NCBI RefSeq assembly: GCF_026210795.1
Contig: NC_089444.1
Coordinates: 3,710,501 to 3,774,500, forward strand
DNA: 64,000 bases
Reading direction: 5' to 3'
DNA from: Rhizophagus irregularis
Taxonomy: Eukaryota; Glomeromycota; Glomeromycetes; Glomerales; Glomeraceae
Shown: piece after piece, positions 21,964 through 33,319 of the stretch
How positions within the stretch are numbered: the stretch's first letter is position 1
Layout of the letters: the number at the start of each line of letters is the position of its first letter
Position numbers and translations under genes: made by a program
The notes under the pieces: generated by a model
Databases searched by the model: none
Told to the model about the DNA's origin: nothing
Seen by the model: the letters and a program-made list of their open reading frames with translations, nothing else

Positions 21964-24900
21964 ATGTCTTCTCAAGGCAGTAAAGTCTCTGAAGATAGTA
22001 AATATTATTCAAAATACTTAAAGAAAAAATTTATAAACTGGAGCGGAAATGAACAAATTGATGATTTCATTCAAGAAATACAATTAAAAATTAAAGACCG
22101 TCATGATATAGTACTTGAATGGATACCATATGATCAATTTGAAAAAATTAAAGAAAAAAGCATAAATAGTTTTGTAACAGTATATTCAGCAATATGGAAG
22201 GATGGTCCATTACACAAGAATTGGTTAAAGAATAAATATACAAGAGATACAAATAAAGAAGTTATTTTAAATTGTTTATATTATTCTCAACATCTTATTG
22301 AATTCCTAATAAATGAGGTATAAATTTATTATAATATTTTAATTTTAAGTATAGTCTATTAACTTCTTTTTATTTATATTTTAGATTAAAAAGTATGTCT
22401 CAGATTATATAAATAAGCGTAAGGTTCATACAAAATTATATGGAATATCACAAAATCCAAATACAAAGGATTATATTTTAGTTCAAAATAATTCCATAAA
22501 CTTCATAAACTGGATATGCGGTAATGAAAAGGTTGATGATTTTATCCAAGAAATTCAATTGAAAATTAAAGAACATCATGATATAGTATTTGAATGGATA
22601 CCATATAATCAGTTTTTTGAAATTAAAGAAATAAGCAAAAATGGTTCTATGCCAGTATATTCAGCAATATGGAATAATGATCCGTTACATAATGATTGGT
22701 GGAATAGTGTATATGTAAGAGATTCAATTAAAGAAGTAACTTTAAGCTGTTTACATGGCTCACAAAATCCATTTGAATCCCTAGTAAATAAGGTACTTAA
22801 AGCATTTTTACATATATTCTAATACCCGTCATAATTATTTATATCTTTTACATTTTAGGTCGAAGAGAGTTCTGCGAAAGGATTTGGCAGTGAGATATAT
22901 GGAATATCTCAAAATCCAAATACAAATGACTATATTTTGGTTCAAAATTATTTTACCTGGTCAAGTGAAAATGAAGAAATCGATGACTTTATCCAAGAAA
23001 TGCAATTGAAAATTAAAGATCATTATGATATAGTATTTGAATGGATACCATACAATCAGTTTATAGAAATTAAAGAAACAGGAAAAAATGACTTTATGAC
23101 AGTATATTCAGCAATATGGAAGAATGGTTCATTACATTATCGGTATGGAAGTTATAAAAGAGATTCAAATAAAGAAATTGCTTTAAAATGCTTACATTAC
23201 TCACAAAATCCAGTTGAATCCATAATAGATGAGGTATACTACTTCTATATTATATTAAAGTTTCCTTAATATGGTTTATTTAATTTCTTTTATTATGTTT
23301 TAGGTTAAAAGACATTTAACAAAAAAATCTAATAATTTTTCTGAAATATATGGAATATCTCAAAATCCAGATACAAATTACTATATTTTGGTTCAAAATT
23401 ATTTTACCTGGACAAGTGGAAATAAAGAAATCGATGACTTTATCCAAGAAATGCAATTGAAAACCAATAATCTTAATATAGTATTTGAATGGATACCATA
23501 CAATCAGTTTAATGAAATTAAAGAGACAGGAAAAAATAGTTTGATAACATTATATTCAGCGATATGGAAGGATGGTTCATTACATTATCAGTATGGAAGG
23601 TATAAAAGAGATTCAAATAAAGAAATTGTTTTAAAATGCTTGCACAACTCACAAAATCCGGTTGAATCCATAATAAATGAGGTATAATACTTCTATATAA
23701 GCATATTTTTATTTAACATTATTTATTTATTTATTTATATTATTGTATTTTAGGTTAAAAATCATTTAAAAAAGCAACCTCCTCATAATTTTTTTGAAAT
23801 ATATGGAATATCTCAGAACCCAGATACAAATGACTATACCTTGGTACAAAATTATTTTACCTGGACGAGTGGAAATGAAGAAATTGATGACTTTATCCAA
23901 GAAATAGAATTGAAAACTAATAATCCTGATATAGTATTTGAATGGATTCCATACAATCAGTTTGATGAAATTAAGGAAACAGGAAAAAATGGTTATACGA
24001 CAGTATATTCAGCAATATGGAAGGATGGTCCATTACATTATCATTATGGAAGATATAAAAGAGATCCAAATAAAGAAATTATTTTAAAATGTTTGCATAG
24101 TAACTCCCAAAATCCAGTTGAATCTATAATAAATGAGGTATAGCACTTAAATAAATTATATTAAGTAAACTTTATAATATATATATATATATCTCTAACA
24201 TTTATTTTTTAGGTTGAAAAACATTTGATAATAAATTCTCATCACGAGTTTTTTGAAATATATGGAATATCACAAAATCCAAGTACAAATGATTATATTT
24301 TAATTCAAAATAATTTCATAAATCTCATAAACTGGATAAGTGATAACGTGAAGATTGATGATTTCATCCAAGAAATGGAATTGATAACTAATAATCCTAA
24401 TATAGTATTCGAATGGATACCATACAATCAATTTGATAAAATTAAAGAAACAGGAAAAAATAAGTTTATGACAGTATATTCAGCAAAATGGAAAGATGGT
24501 CCATTACATTTTCATTATGGAAAATATAAAAGAGATTCAAATAAAGAAGTTACTTTAAAATACTTTTATTGCAATTCACAAAATCCAGTTGAATTCCTAA
24601 TAAGCGAGGTATAAATAAATTTTTAAGTTTATTTAAATTTTTTAATATAATTAATATAATTTATTTATTACCTTTATTAATGTTTTAGATAATAAAATAC
24701 TGTGAGTTTCTTAAAATATATGGTATATCTCAAAATCCTGTCACAAATGACTATATTTTGGTTCAAAGTCATTTTACCTGGCCAAGTAAAAATGAAAAAA
24801 TTTACAATTTTATTCAAGAAATGCAATTGAAAATTGAAGACCACCACGAAATTGTTTTTGAATGGATACCATATAATCAGTTTAAAGAAATTAATAAGGA

Positions 24901-27130
24901 AACAGGAAACAATGTTTCTATAACATTATATTCAGCAATATGGAAGAATGGTCCATTACATTATCAACATGGAAGATACAAAAGAGATTCAGAAATCATT
25001 TTAAAATGCTTTCATAATTTGCAAAATCCAGTTGAATCCATAATAAATGAGGTATAACACTTTTAAATAGTACATTAAAGTTTCCTTAATATAATTTATT
25101 CAATATTTCTTTTATTTATGTTTTAGGTTAAAAGACACTTGAGTGACTTGACAATAAAATCTCCTTATAATTTTTTTGATATATATGGAATATCTCAGAA
25201 TCCAGATACAAATGATTATATTTTAGTTCAGAATGATGTTATCTGGACAAGTGAAAATGAAAAAATTGATGATTTTATCCAAAAAATGCAATTGGAAACC
25301 AATAATCTTGATATAGTATTTGAATGGATACCATACAGTCAGTTTAATGAAATTAATGAAACTGGAAAAAATGGTTTTATGACAGTATATTCAGCAATAT
25401 GGAAGAATGGTCCATTATATTATCAACATGGAAGATATATAAGAGATCCAAATAAAGAAATTGCTTTAAAATGTTTGCATAACTCACAAGATCAAGTTGA
25501 ATCCCTATTAAATGAGGTATGACACTTTATATAGTACATTAATAAAGTTTCCTTAATATAATTTATTCAATATTTCTTTTATTTATGTTTTAGGTTAAAA
25601 GGCATTTGACAAAAAAATCTTCTCATAATTTTTTTGAAATATATGGAATATCTCAGAAACCAGATACAAATGATTATATTTTAGTTCAGAATGATTTTAT
25701 CTGGACAAGTGAAAATGATAAAATTGATGATTTTATCCAAAAAATGCAATTGGAAACCAATAATCTTGATATAGTATTTGAATGGATACCATACAGTCAG
25801 TTTAATGAAATTAATGAAACTGGAAAAAATGGTCTTATGACAGTATATTCAGCAATATGGAAGAATGGTCCATTACATTATCAACATGGAAGATATAAAA
25901 GAGATTTAGAAGTCATTCTAAAATACTTGCATAATTCATCACAAAATCCAGTTGAATCCATACTAAATGAGGTATGGCACTTTTATATAGTACATTAAAG
26001 TTTTTTTAATATAATTTATTCAACATTTCTTTTATTTATGTTTTAGGTTAAAAGACACTTGACAAAAAAATCTCCTCATAATTTTTTTGAAATATATGGA
26101 ATATCTCAGAAACCAGATACAAATGATTATATTTTAGTTCAGAATGATGTTATCTGGACTAGTGAAAATGAAAAAATTGATGATTTTATCCAAAAAATGC
26201 AATTGGAAACCAATAATCTTGATATAGTATTTGAATGGATACCATACAGTCAGTTTAATGAAATTAATGAAACTGGAAAAAATGGTCTTATGACAGTATA
26301 TTCAGCAATATGGAAGAATGGTCCATTATATTATCAACATGGAAGATATAAAAGAGATTTAGAAGTCATTCTAAAATACTTGCATAATTCACAAAATCCA
26401 GTTGAATCCATAATAAATGAGGTATAGCTCTTTTATATAGTAAAAACATTAAAGTTTCATTAATATAATTTATTCAACATTTCTTTTATGGTTTAGGTTA
26501 AAAGACATTTGACAATAAAATCTTCTCATAATTTTTTTGAAATATATGGAATATCTCAGAAACCAGATACAAATGATTATATTTTAGTTCAGAATGATGT
26601 TAGCTGGACAAGTGAAAATGAAAAAATTGATGATTTTATCCAAAAAATGCAATTGGAAACCAATAATCTTGATATAGTATTTGAATGGATACCATTCAGT
26701 CAGTTTGATGAAATTAATGAAACTGAAAAAAATAACCTTATGACAGTATATTCAGCAATATGGAAAAATGGTCCATTATATTATCAACTTGGAAGATATA
26801 TAAGAGATCCAAATAAAGAAATTGCTTTAAAATGTTTGCATAACTCACAAGATCAAGTTGAATCCTTATTAAATGAGGTATATATAGCACTACTATAAAT
26901 ATTTAAAGTTTTTTTTAATATACTTTATTAATCTCTTTTTTTTTGTGTCTTAGGTTAAAAAACATTTGGCAACAAAACATGAAATTCTTATAATATATGG
27001 AATATCACAAAATCCAAATACAAATGATTATATTTTAGTTCAAAATAACATCATAGACTGGATAAGTAGTAATGAAATGATTGATGAATTTATACAAGAA
27101 TTGCAATTGAAACCAAAAATCTTGATATAG
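21964..27130 (+). CDS. Kinase array gene B: eleven N-lobe modules, catalytic lobe missing
   Basis: Exons: 21964-22317, 22385-22792, 22859-23233, 23304-23681, 23754-24137, 24213-24608, 24689-25051, 25127-25516, 25594-25971, 26047-26421, 26497-26877, then a partial exon from 26954. All are multiples of three with phase-0 introns of about 65-80 nt. Exons 2-11 have the gene A internal layout. Exon 1 carries beta3 lysine to N, exon 2 to S. No unit keeps the full GKGGFAT loop. Exons 8-11 and their introns are nearly identical, showing recent tandem duplication. In the twelfth exon one A is lost from a run near 27110, giving an in-frame TAG at 27128-27130, then TGG is lost and similarity ends near 27146. 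No catalytic lobe follows. As written it encodes about 1,450 residues of stacked N-lobes. It could be a truncated pseudogene or a kinase-like scaffold or decoy. Confidence 0.72.
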
Positions 27131-27146
27131 TATTTGAAATACCATG

Positions 27147-28029
27147 GGGATTGGAATCGATTTGACTAAAATCGATTTAATCAAAAATCAAATCGTATCT
27201 AATAGAATCGATTAATCAAATCTAAAATCAAATCCAATAAATCGAATTTTTTATATTTTGGCGCAGCAAATATAATCTTGCTGTTTCTATAACCACGCCA
27301 CATCGTGATGGCTTTTTGACCAGTAATAATTAGATATTAGACAATTAGACAATTGAGAATTTAATCAAACATTATCCAATCAAGTTAATTGTGGCTAATG
27401 TTTAATTAATTAAAAAAAAATTTTTTTTATTAATAGATAATTTCGAGTTCAGGGGCATGGATCAACATTTGGCCAGAATTAAATATAATTCTATAATGCG
27501 GGCCAAAAATATCTACTGCATATTTATGCATATTTTTTTATTATAATGATAACAAATTTCGACTTTTTATATAATAATTACTTTAGCTAATAGATTTTCA
27601 GGGTTTTTATTCAGTGAAAAAATAAAATCATTTTACTTTTTAATCAAAAACTTCCAAATTTTATAATAAAGATTATCTTAGTATTTTAATTAAAATCCAC
27701 CTAAAATTTTGTGTTGCCGGGATCGTTGCATCACGAAAATGTTTAAAAAACGATTTTTTGTAAAATTACTGAGAAACGATTAATCGATTCTTAAATCGAA
27801 AGTATCTATCTAATCTAGCAAAGAATAATTACTAGCGTACCGTGAACTCCTAAACGTAACTATATTGTTATGATTCTAAAGATCTGTGAGATCATTTCTA
27901 AACCAAACCATATCAAATCTATCCCCTGATTCCACAATATATCCAACCCACCTATTAAAAAGCGTCTAAACTAAATTTATTTTTTACTTTATTTTTTTTT
28001 ATTTTTTATTTTTTTAAATTGTAGTGCAT
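27147..28029. other. Breakpoint of gene B followed by ATCGATT-rich repeat
   Basis: Kinase similarity stops after ATACCAT. What follows is a run of AATCGATTTGACTAAAATCG-like words to about 27245, with a related patch (AACGATTAATCGATTC) at 27774-27793. This suggests an inserted element with ATCGATT-rich ends, although no clean target duplication was found and the missing kinase sequence does not resume downstream. An A-rich stretch at about 27975-28018 (read on the minus strand) could be the 3' tail of the retroelement relic next to it. Confidence 0.4.
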
Positions 28030-28985
28030 TTCTTTATTAACTATTGCGAGTGTACATTTGAAATACCTAGTACCACGGACTCCACAGTCACGCTTTCTCA
28101 CTTACCTTTTTGCCTGCTTTTTTAATTGTCCTCGTTATTCCTTCCTTTTTTTCCATTTAATAATTTCTTTACATCTTTCATTCCAAATATATCGTCGAGC
28201 ATATTCTTTAATATTAAGCACAAATTCTCAAATTCTTGAATAGCATCCCTGAATATCCTGTCATTAATATCTAAATAGAGTTTTTTATTGACAATACCCT
28301 TGACCGTTTCGTGAAAAATTCTTCCGTTAAAATCATCATTGATCTTTCATTTAATATTTGTAACAATTTGGCATGATAGTTGAATATTATCCTGAATTCA
28401 TTTTCATCTAATCTGCATTTCAACTTTTCAAACGTCTCATTAATAATTTGTATTATTGTAATATTCATTTTCTCTGCAAATCCATATATGCGTTCACGTT
28501 TCAATCGTTGTATAGCACCGACAGCATAAACTACTTTCAAAAATCTCTGGGTTACGTTTATTTAATCAGTAGAATCTCTAGATAATTTTTTAAAGCGTAT
28601 TAGATGTTTTCATTGTTTGAACTAGAAATGTCTCCTTTAAAATCTTTCATAATTATATTTAGCGATGCTGACCAGTCTAATATCAATATCTTTAATATTA
28701 ATCCTACATGATCAATTAATATCCAACGCAAGCCAATCCGCTTTATATTTTAATTGGTTGATGTTTTTCATAAATTCTCGTGGAAGATTTAATTATCGTG
28801 TTATTCCAAAATACCAAATATTCCCACGTATAATCATTGTTAATAATAATTTTGCTTATAATTTTTCGTTGTTATCGAATAATGCCGCTTTGCATGCTCT
28901 ATCAGCTAAATCGTTACCCAAATTATTTGGATGACTTTTAACTTTAAGAATAGAAATTTCAAGTTTGTTATCTTTAATAACCGTG
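28030..28985 (-). pseudogene. Decayed non-LTR retroelement tail with RNase H-like segment
   Basis: On the minus strand near 28985-28875 the peptide ISILKVKSHPNNLGNDLADR is followed by ACKAALFDN. K-x-SH followed by G-N-x-x-AD is the C-terminal signature of an RNase H domain, as found in LINE-type elements. Further on, after several stops and frameshifts, come WNNTIIKSSTRIYEKHQPIK and an 89-codon open piece (28540-28271) with LKCRLDENEFRIIFNYHAKL. A basic segment near 28130-28060 precedes an A-rich stretch. The reverse-transcriptase part is absent, so this is a 5'-truncated, inactivated copy. Confidence 0.55.
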
Positions 28986-31182
28986 AGAGAGAGAGATTAA
29001 GAAGATGTACTTAGGCAGTGACACATTTGTGATCACGTGCAACCAATCATTTTCTTTATAAATTGTGTAATCTAAGATTTTGAGCGTCAATAAAATGTCA
29101 TTGCCCTGAATATTTTTATTTTTTACTAAGGTATAAATTGTTATTAGCATATTTAAATATACTTTACATATTTAATATATTTCTAGTTTTTAGTGCGTAA
29201 AAATCATTATTTTGTTCTTTAATTACGAAACCAAGTTTTATTTTTATTTTAAACTACTTAAGTCGAAAATTTTAAATAAGATTTCTCAACTGTCGTTTGT
29301 GTGTATTTAAAAATACTCTGTTAAGAAAAGACTAAAGAAAATCTCTATTTATCTGTTTAGAAATTTACATAGTAATCAATCTTGCTTTATTGATCACTTT
29401 AATATTTTGTGAATTTAATAAATAAAATCACTTGACTAAAGATCGCTTCTTTTTACTTAGAATCTCATCTCAAAATATGGCGAATGATGAGTTTAAGCTT
29501 CAACTTGCTCAAGCCGGTTTATGTTATTAACTAAATTAATAAATATGATATATAGTCTTTGATATCATTAAAACCATGACTTTATCTGAAAGGAATGTGT
29601 ATTTTTATAACAATTTGTTTTTTATCAATTAAAAGCAATTGAACAAACGATCTATTTGAATACAATAAAAGAATAAAAATTAGCTAATTGAAAAATTTGT
29701 AAAATTATATGAAACCTTTTCGTATGTAAATTTTAAATCAGATCAGCTTGTATGAGTCGTATATTAATAATAAACTTTATAAAATACTATTTAATCATTA
29801 TTATACTTGCAATAATAATGTAATCATATCTCAATCATTTAGAAACTTTTATTCTTTCACATACATACAGTGTGTTAAGAAAAATAAATGATGACTCCGA
29901 AGACATATGAAGAAAAATATTTGCCCATCTATTAGATTCTTTAGGCACTTGTATATCTAATATAATTTTTGCTTGTAAGACAAGTTTGATATTAGCACAT
30001 CAATATATAATTCCTTTTATCTAGTCAATTTATAGCAAATAAGTTTTTTTTTTGTTTTTTTATGTAATATTTATCATGAATAATTAGTAAGCGACATATA
30101 ATTTGAAGAACTGACGGATAAAGATTTATTATTTGAGTATACGAGGTTGTATGTTATACAAAGTTTAATTTTGGGAAAAATTGTTATTAATTCGCTTTAA
30201 AAACTATTTTCAATGGTTTTCATAATCTTACATTAAGAAATCCAAAATATTATTAGAAATATTTACGAACAAATTATCCTTCTTAGTGTGAAATTTATGA
30301 TAAATATAATTAATTATCCCACGGTTCCTAGTTAAAATTTGTGATTTTTTTCTTAATATTCTCACGGGTGGTGTTTATTTTAAAAGATGGGTAAAAAGTC
30401 TATCAATATTGGAATAAAAAGTCAATTAAAATAAATATATTAAAGGGCTTTATGGTACGGATACCGTGAGATAAATCAGTTATTTCACGGAGTCACTGGA
30501 ATATTTTTCGGCTGCGCCGTGAAAGTCATTGATATCTACAGTTCCCCGTGAAATAACTATTACGCACAAGAAATCTATAATCTATTACTAGTTTACTACT
30601 GTACATTCTCAAATTAACGATACTTTAAATTTATTCACTTATTGTTAATTTCTCATGTATTGGTTGTGTTCCATAATATAGTTTAAATGAATCAAAATGT
30701 TAATAGTTTACAAACTGCTTTATTTTGATTAAAGGATATAATTTATAAGTTATAACAGAATTCATTATAGTATATTTTATCGAAAATGGAACGACAATAT
30801 TAATGGCTGCAGTAAAAATTTGGAAAATATGTAATGCATTTTTATTATAATTTAAGTATGATATCATTACAGTTTATAAAGATCTATAGTAAAGCTTGTT
30901 ATATCGTGATGCAAAAAAAAAAACAAAATTGCTTTAGATGTAATCCGGATATGCATTATAAAAATTTAAATTCGTATCTATTGATTTAAAAGTTTTGTAA
31001 GTAATTAGTTGAAACTTCGATTTTATTTTTCAAATTTTAATAATTTAATTTCACTGTCTTATAAATAAATGATTTAATCCTTTACTATCTAATTTACTAT
31101 TGATAGAAGTTAAAAAATAGTTGTAACTATAATAATTTGCTACTTTATAATTTACTCGTCTGATAAAAAGTAATGGCTATTT
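28986..31182. other. Intergenic, mostly unrecognised; contains one dispersed repeat
   Basis: No gene is supported. The part at about 30030-30330 resembles 48730-49090 (listed separately). Around 30462-30560 short CCGTGAGATAA / TTTCACGG words recur and look like a degraded foldback. The rest is featureless AT-rich DNA. Confidence 0.4.
30030..30330. repeat. Dispersed non-coding repeat, second copy at 48730-49090
   Basis: Shared runs include TTTATGTA(A/G)T(A/G)TTTATCAT, GAAGAACTGAC / GAGAACTGAC, AGTTTAATTTTGGGAAA / AGTTTTAATTTTGGGAAA and CCAAAATATTATTAGAAATATT / CCAAAATATCATTAGAAATATT. They occur in the same order over about 300 bases. No ends or coding frame were identified. Confidence 0.55.
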
Positions 31183-32592
31183 TTAATTTTGTATTTGTAG
31201 TAACATAATTATTTGAAATAAAGTAAGTATTACTTGATAAAGTAAAACTAGATTCTTTGGAGAAGATTCTGAAGTGGATTCTGACTTGTTTGAAGGTGAC
31301 GAAGGTGACGAAGGTGAAAAAGGTGACAAAGGCGACAAAGGTGACGAAGGTGACGAAGGTGACGAAGGTGTCCCTTTCGGTTTAAAAGTCTCTATGTTTA
31401 TTGTTTTAATTTCTGAATCAAATCCATAACCATCTATTTTAAGAGTTCCATTTGTATTGATATAAAATAAATCTCCATCTATTATTACACCTCCTGAATT
31501 TTCCCTTTGAAAATAATATTTAATTACATTAACATCAACATCAGTCATTTTAACAACTTGTCCGCTTTTGCTCAGTCTATCTGCTTTACAAGTAATTTTG
31601 ATTTTTGCATTAAAGGGTGCTACAAGATCAACCTTATCTACATTAGCAATGACTTGTACTGAGGTATAAGGTGGTACAATGACTTTGTGTTGAATATGGT
31701 ATGAAACTTTATCTGTTACACTACCTTTGTTTCTTTCTTCAACTGTCGATTTAATCTCACCTTCAATCCCTCCACTAACACCTGCTTTCAACTGTAATAT
31801 ATCAAAAACACTTACACCAATTTCAAAATGTAAATCAATATGTGCACCAATTTTAAATGACTCTGATCTTCTGATTTCCAAAGAAAAACTATTTGATTTT
31901 GTTTCTATTCTATCAACCGTTTGTTCTATAGTTACGTTAGTTGGATTCAAAATTTTATTATTACCACTTAAAAGGTTAATTTGTTTTTTGTTACGATTTC
32001 GTGTATCATCATAATTTAAATCAAAGTCCGTTATTACTGTAGTTAATTCATAATTGATGGGTTCAAATAGCCATTGTTGATGAAGATTATCCTTATCAGA
32101 AGGTAAGATATAAACTTTTGTACCATTACTATCTATGGCAATTAAACTATTACGAGTTTCATCTTTCATATTAGCGATATTATATGTATTATTTCTGATT
32201 TTTCTAAATGTCCAGTGTTGATTTTCATTAGTAATGAAATTATTTTGATGGCTACTGACATATGCTACATCACCATTGTTATCTAAATTTGTACCTGATC
32301 CTATATTTACAATATTATAGATATTGTCTTTAACCTTTCGTAATGACCAACGTTGATACGGATCAGAATCATTAGATTGAGCTACTGTAACATATTCATC
32401 AGAACTAACTAAGTTCAAGTCTGACATGTTATGAACAATGTTATATATTATTCCTTCTAAAAGATCATAGTCTTCAGGGACATCAGTAATAACTCGATCA
32501 TTAGGAATTAAAGAACCATATGTAGAAATCGTAAAGAATAGGAAAAACTCTAAAAGATAATAAAGAAATTCACTATTTTTTGTTACTTTCAT
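31183..32592 (-). CDS. Secreted beta-trefoil lectin fused to aerolysin-like pore-forming domain, 469 aa
   Basis: Single intact exon. Residues 1-26 are a basic start plus a hydrophobic signal-like segment. Residues about 45-180 form a ricin-B-type beta-trefoil: three repeats with Q-x-W at 80-82, 125-127 and 172-174, each followed by a YNI-type strand. Residues about 185-370 have the alternating Ser/Thr/Val/Ile strands, with a central gly-rich ITS-like turn (GVSGG, 271-275) and VPPYTSVQV (306-314), expected of an aerolysin/ETX-MTX2-like domain. A Ser-Pro repeat linker (406-432) and Ser-rich spacer precede a hydrophobic C-terminus (448-466) that could be a GPI signal or membrane anchor. The same domain order is known in fungal lectin pore-formers; such proteins bind glycans and oligomerise. 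The added linker and tail suggest a wall- or membrane-tethered form. Target and activity are unknown. Confidence 0.78.
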   Translation of the reverse strand: MKVTKNSEFLYYLLEFFLFFTISTYGSLIPNDRVITDVPEDYDLLEGIIYNIVHNMSDLNLVSSDEYVTVAQSNDSDPYQRWSLRKVKDNIYNIVNIGSGTNLDNNGDVAYVSSHQNNFITNENQHWTFRKIRNNTYNIANMKDETRNSLIAIDSNGTKVYILPSDKDNLHQQWLFEPINYELTTVITDFDLNYDDTRNRNKKQINLLSGNNKILNPTNVTIEQTVDRIETKSNSFSLEIRRSESFKIGAHIDLHFEIGVSVFDILQLKAGVSGGIEGEIKSTVEERNKGSVTDKVSYHIQHKVIVPPYTSVQVIANVDKVDLVAPFNAKIKITCKADRLSKSGQVVKMTDVDVNVIKYYFQRENSGGVIIDGDLFYINTNGTLKIDGYGFDSEIKTINIETFKPKGTPSSPSSPSSPLSPLSPFSPSSPSSPSNKSESTSESSPKNLVLLYQVILTLFQIIMLLQIQN

Positions 32593-32734
32593 GGTTTTAA
32601 ATTAGAAAAGTGAATTATGAGGAGGAAAATGTGAATATGTAGTCTATATTTATTTAACACCACGGCCACATAATATCAGAATAAATAGTTAATATATAGT
32701 ATAATAAGTTCTTTATGTTATTATTCTTATTTGC

Positions 32735-33310
32735 GTAAAAGTTGGCTTAGTAGCTATCTATTAATCTGCTTATCCCGTTTCCTCTAGCACAGTTTTGCCA
32801 TTAATATAAAAAAGCTGTTATTTATTATCTTTTATTATTTAACATTTGAAGGCTATTATTTCTTTTTCATTGGAAACGCAAAAGTTGGCTTGGCTACTAT
32901 TAATTTATTTATCCGTTCTTCGTTACGGTTTTGTTTAATTCAAAACAACATTTTTTTGGAAAAACAAGTTGGACTGAAATGACTTAGCTATAAATCCGTA
33001 TCCTTAGGCCTCGCGGCTTCATTATTAAGACATCAAAAGTTGTTTTTCTTTTAAAAAAACATAATTTTGGGCTGATCTGACTTAGCCATTTAATCTGTTG
33101 ACCCGTATCCGGGTTTAACATTATTAAGACATCAAAAGTTGTTTTGTTTTTTTAAAAAAAACATAATTTTGGGCTGATCTGACTTAGCAATTAAGCTTAC
33201 CCGTATCCGGGTTTAAAATTATTAATACATGTTGCAAATCAATATCTTGTTTTGGTAACACAAGTTGGGCTGATCCCAACTTAGCCATTTATCTATTTAT
33301 CCGTATCCTT
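32735..33310. repeat. Tandem repeat block upstream of the lectin gene, about six diverged units
   Basis: Units of roughly 85-140 bases share a core like GTTGGGCTGATCTGACTTAG followed by CCATTTATCT and a CCGTATCC end, then an A/T spacer with CATCAAAAGTTGTTTT. Copies start near 32741, 32882, 32968, 33071, 33174 and 33263. The third to fifth are closest to each other. The block starts about 140 bases before the start codon of the minus-strand lectin gene, so it occupies its promoter side. Confidence 0.62.
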
Positions 33311-33319
33311 ATATCACTA

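Noticed and set aside
31727-32014. 95-codon plus-strand frame
   Set aside because: Antisense shadow of the intact lectin/aerolysin-like gene.
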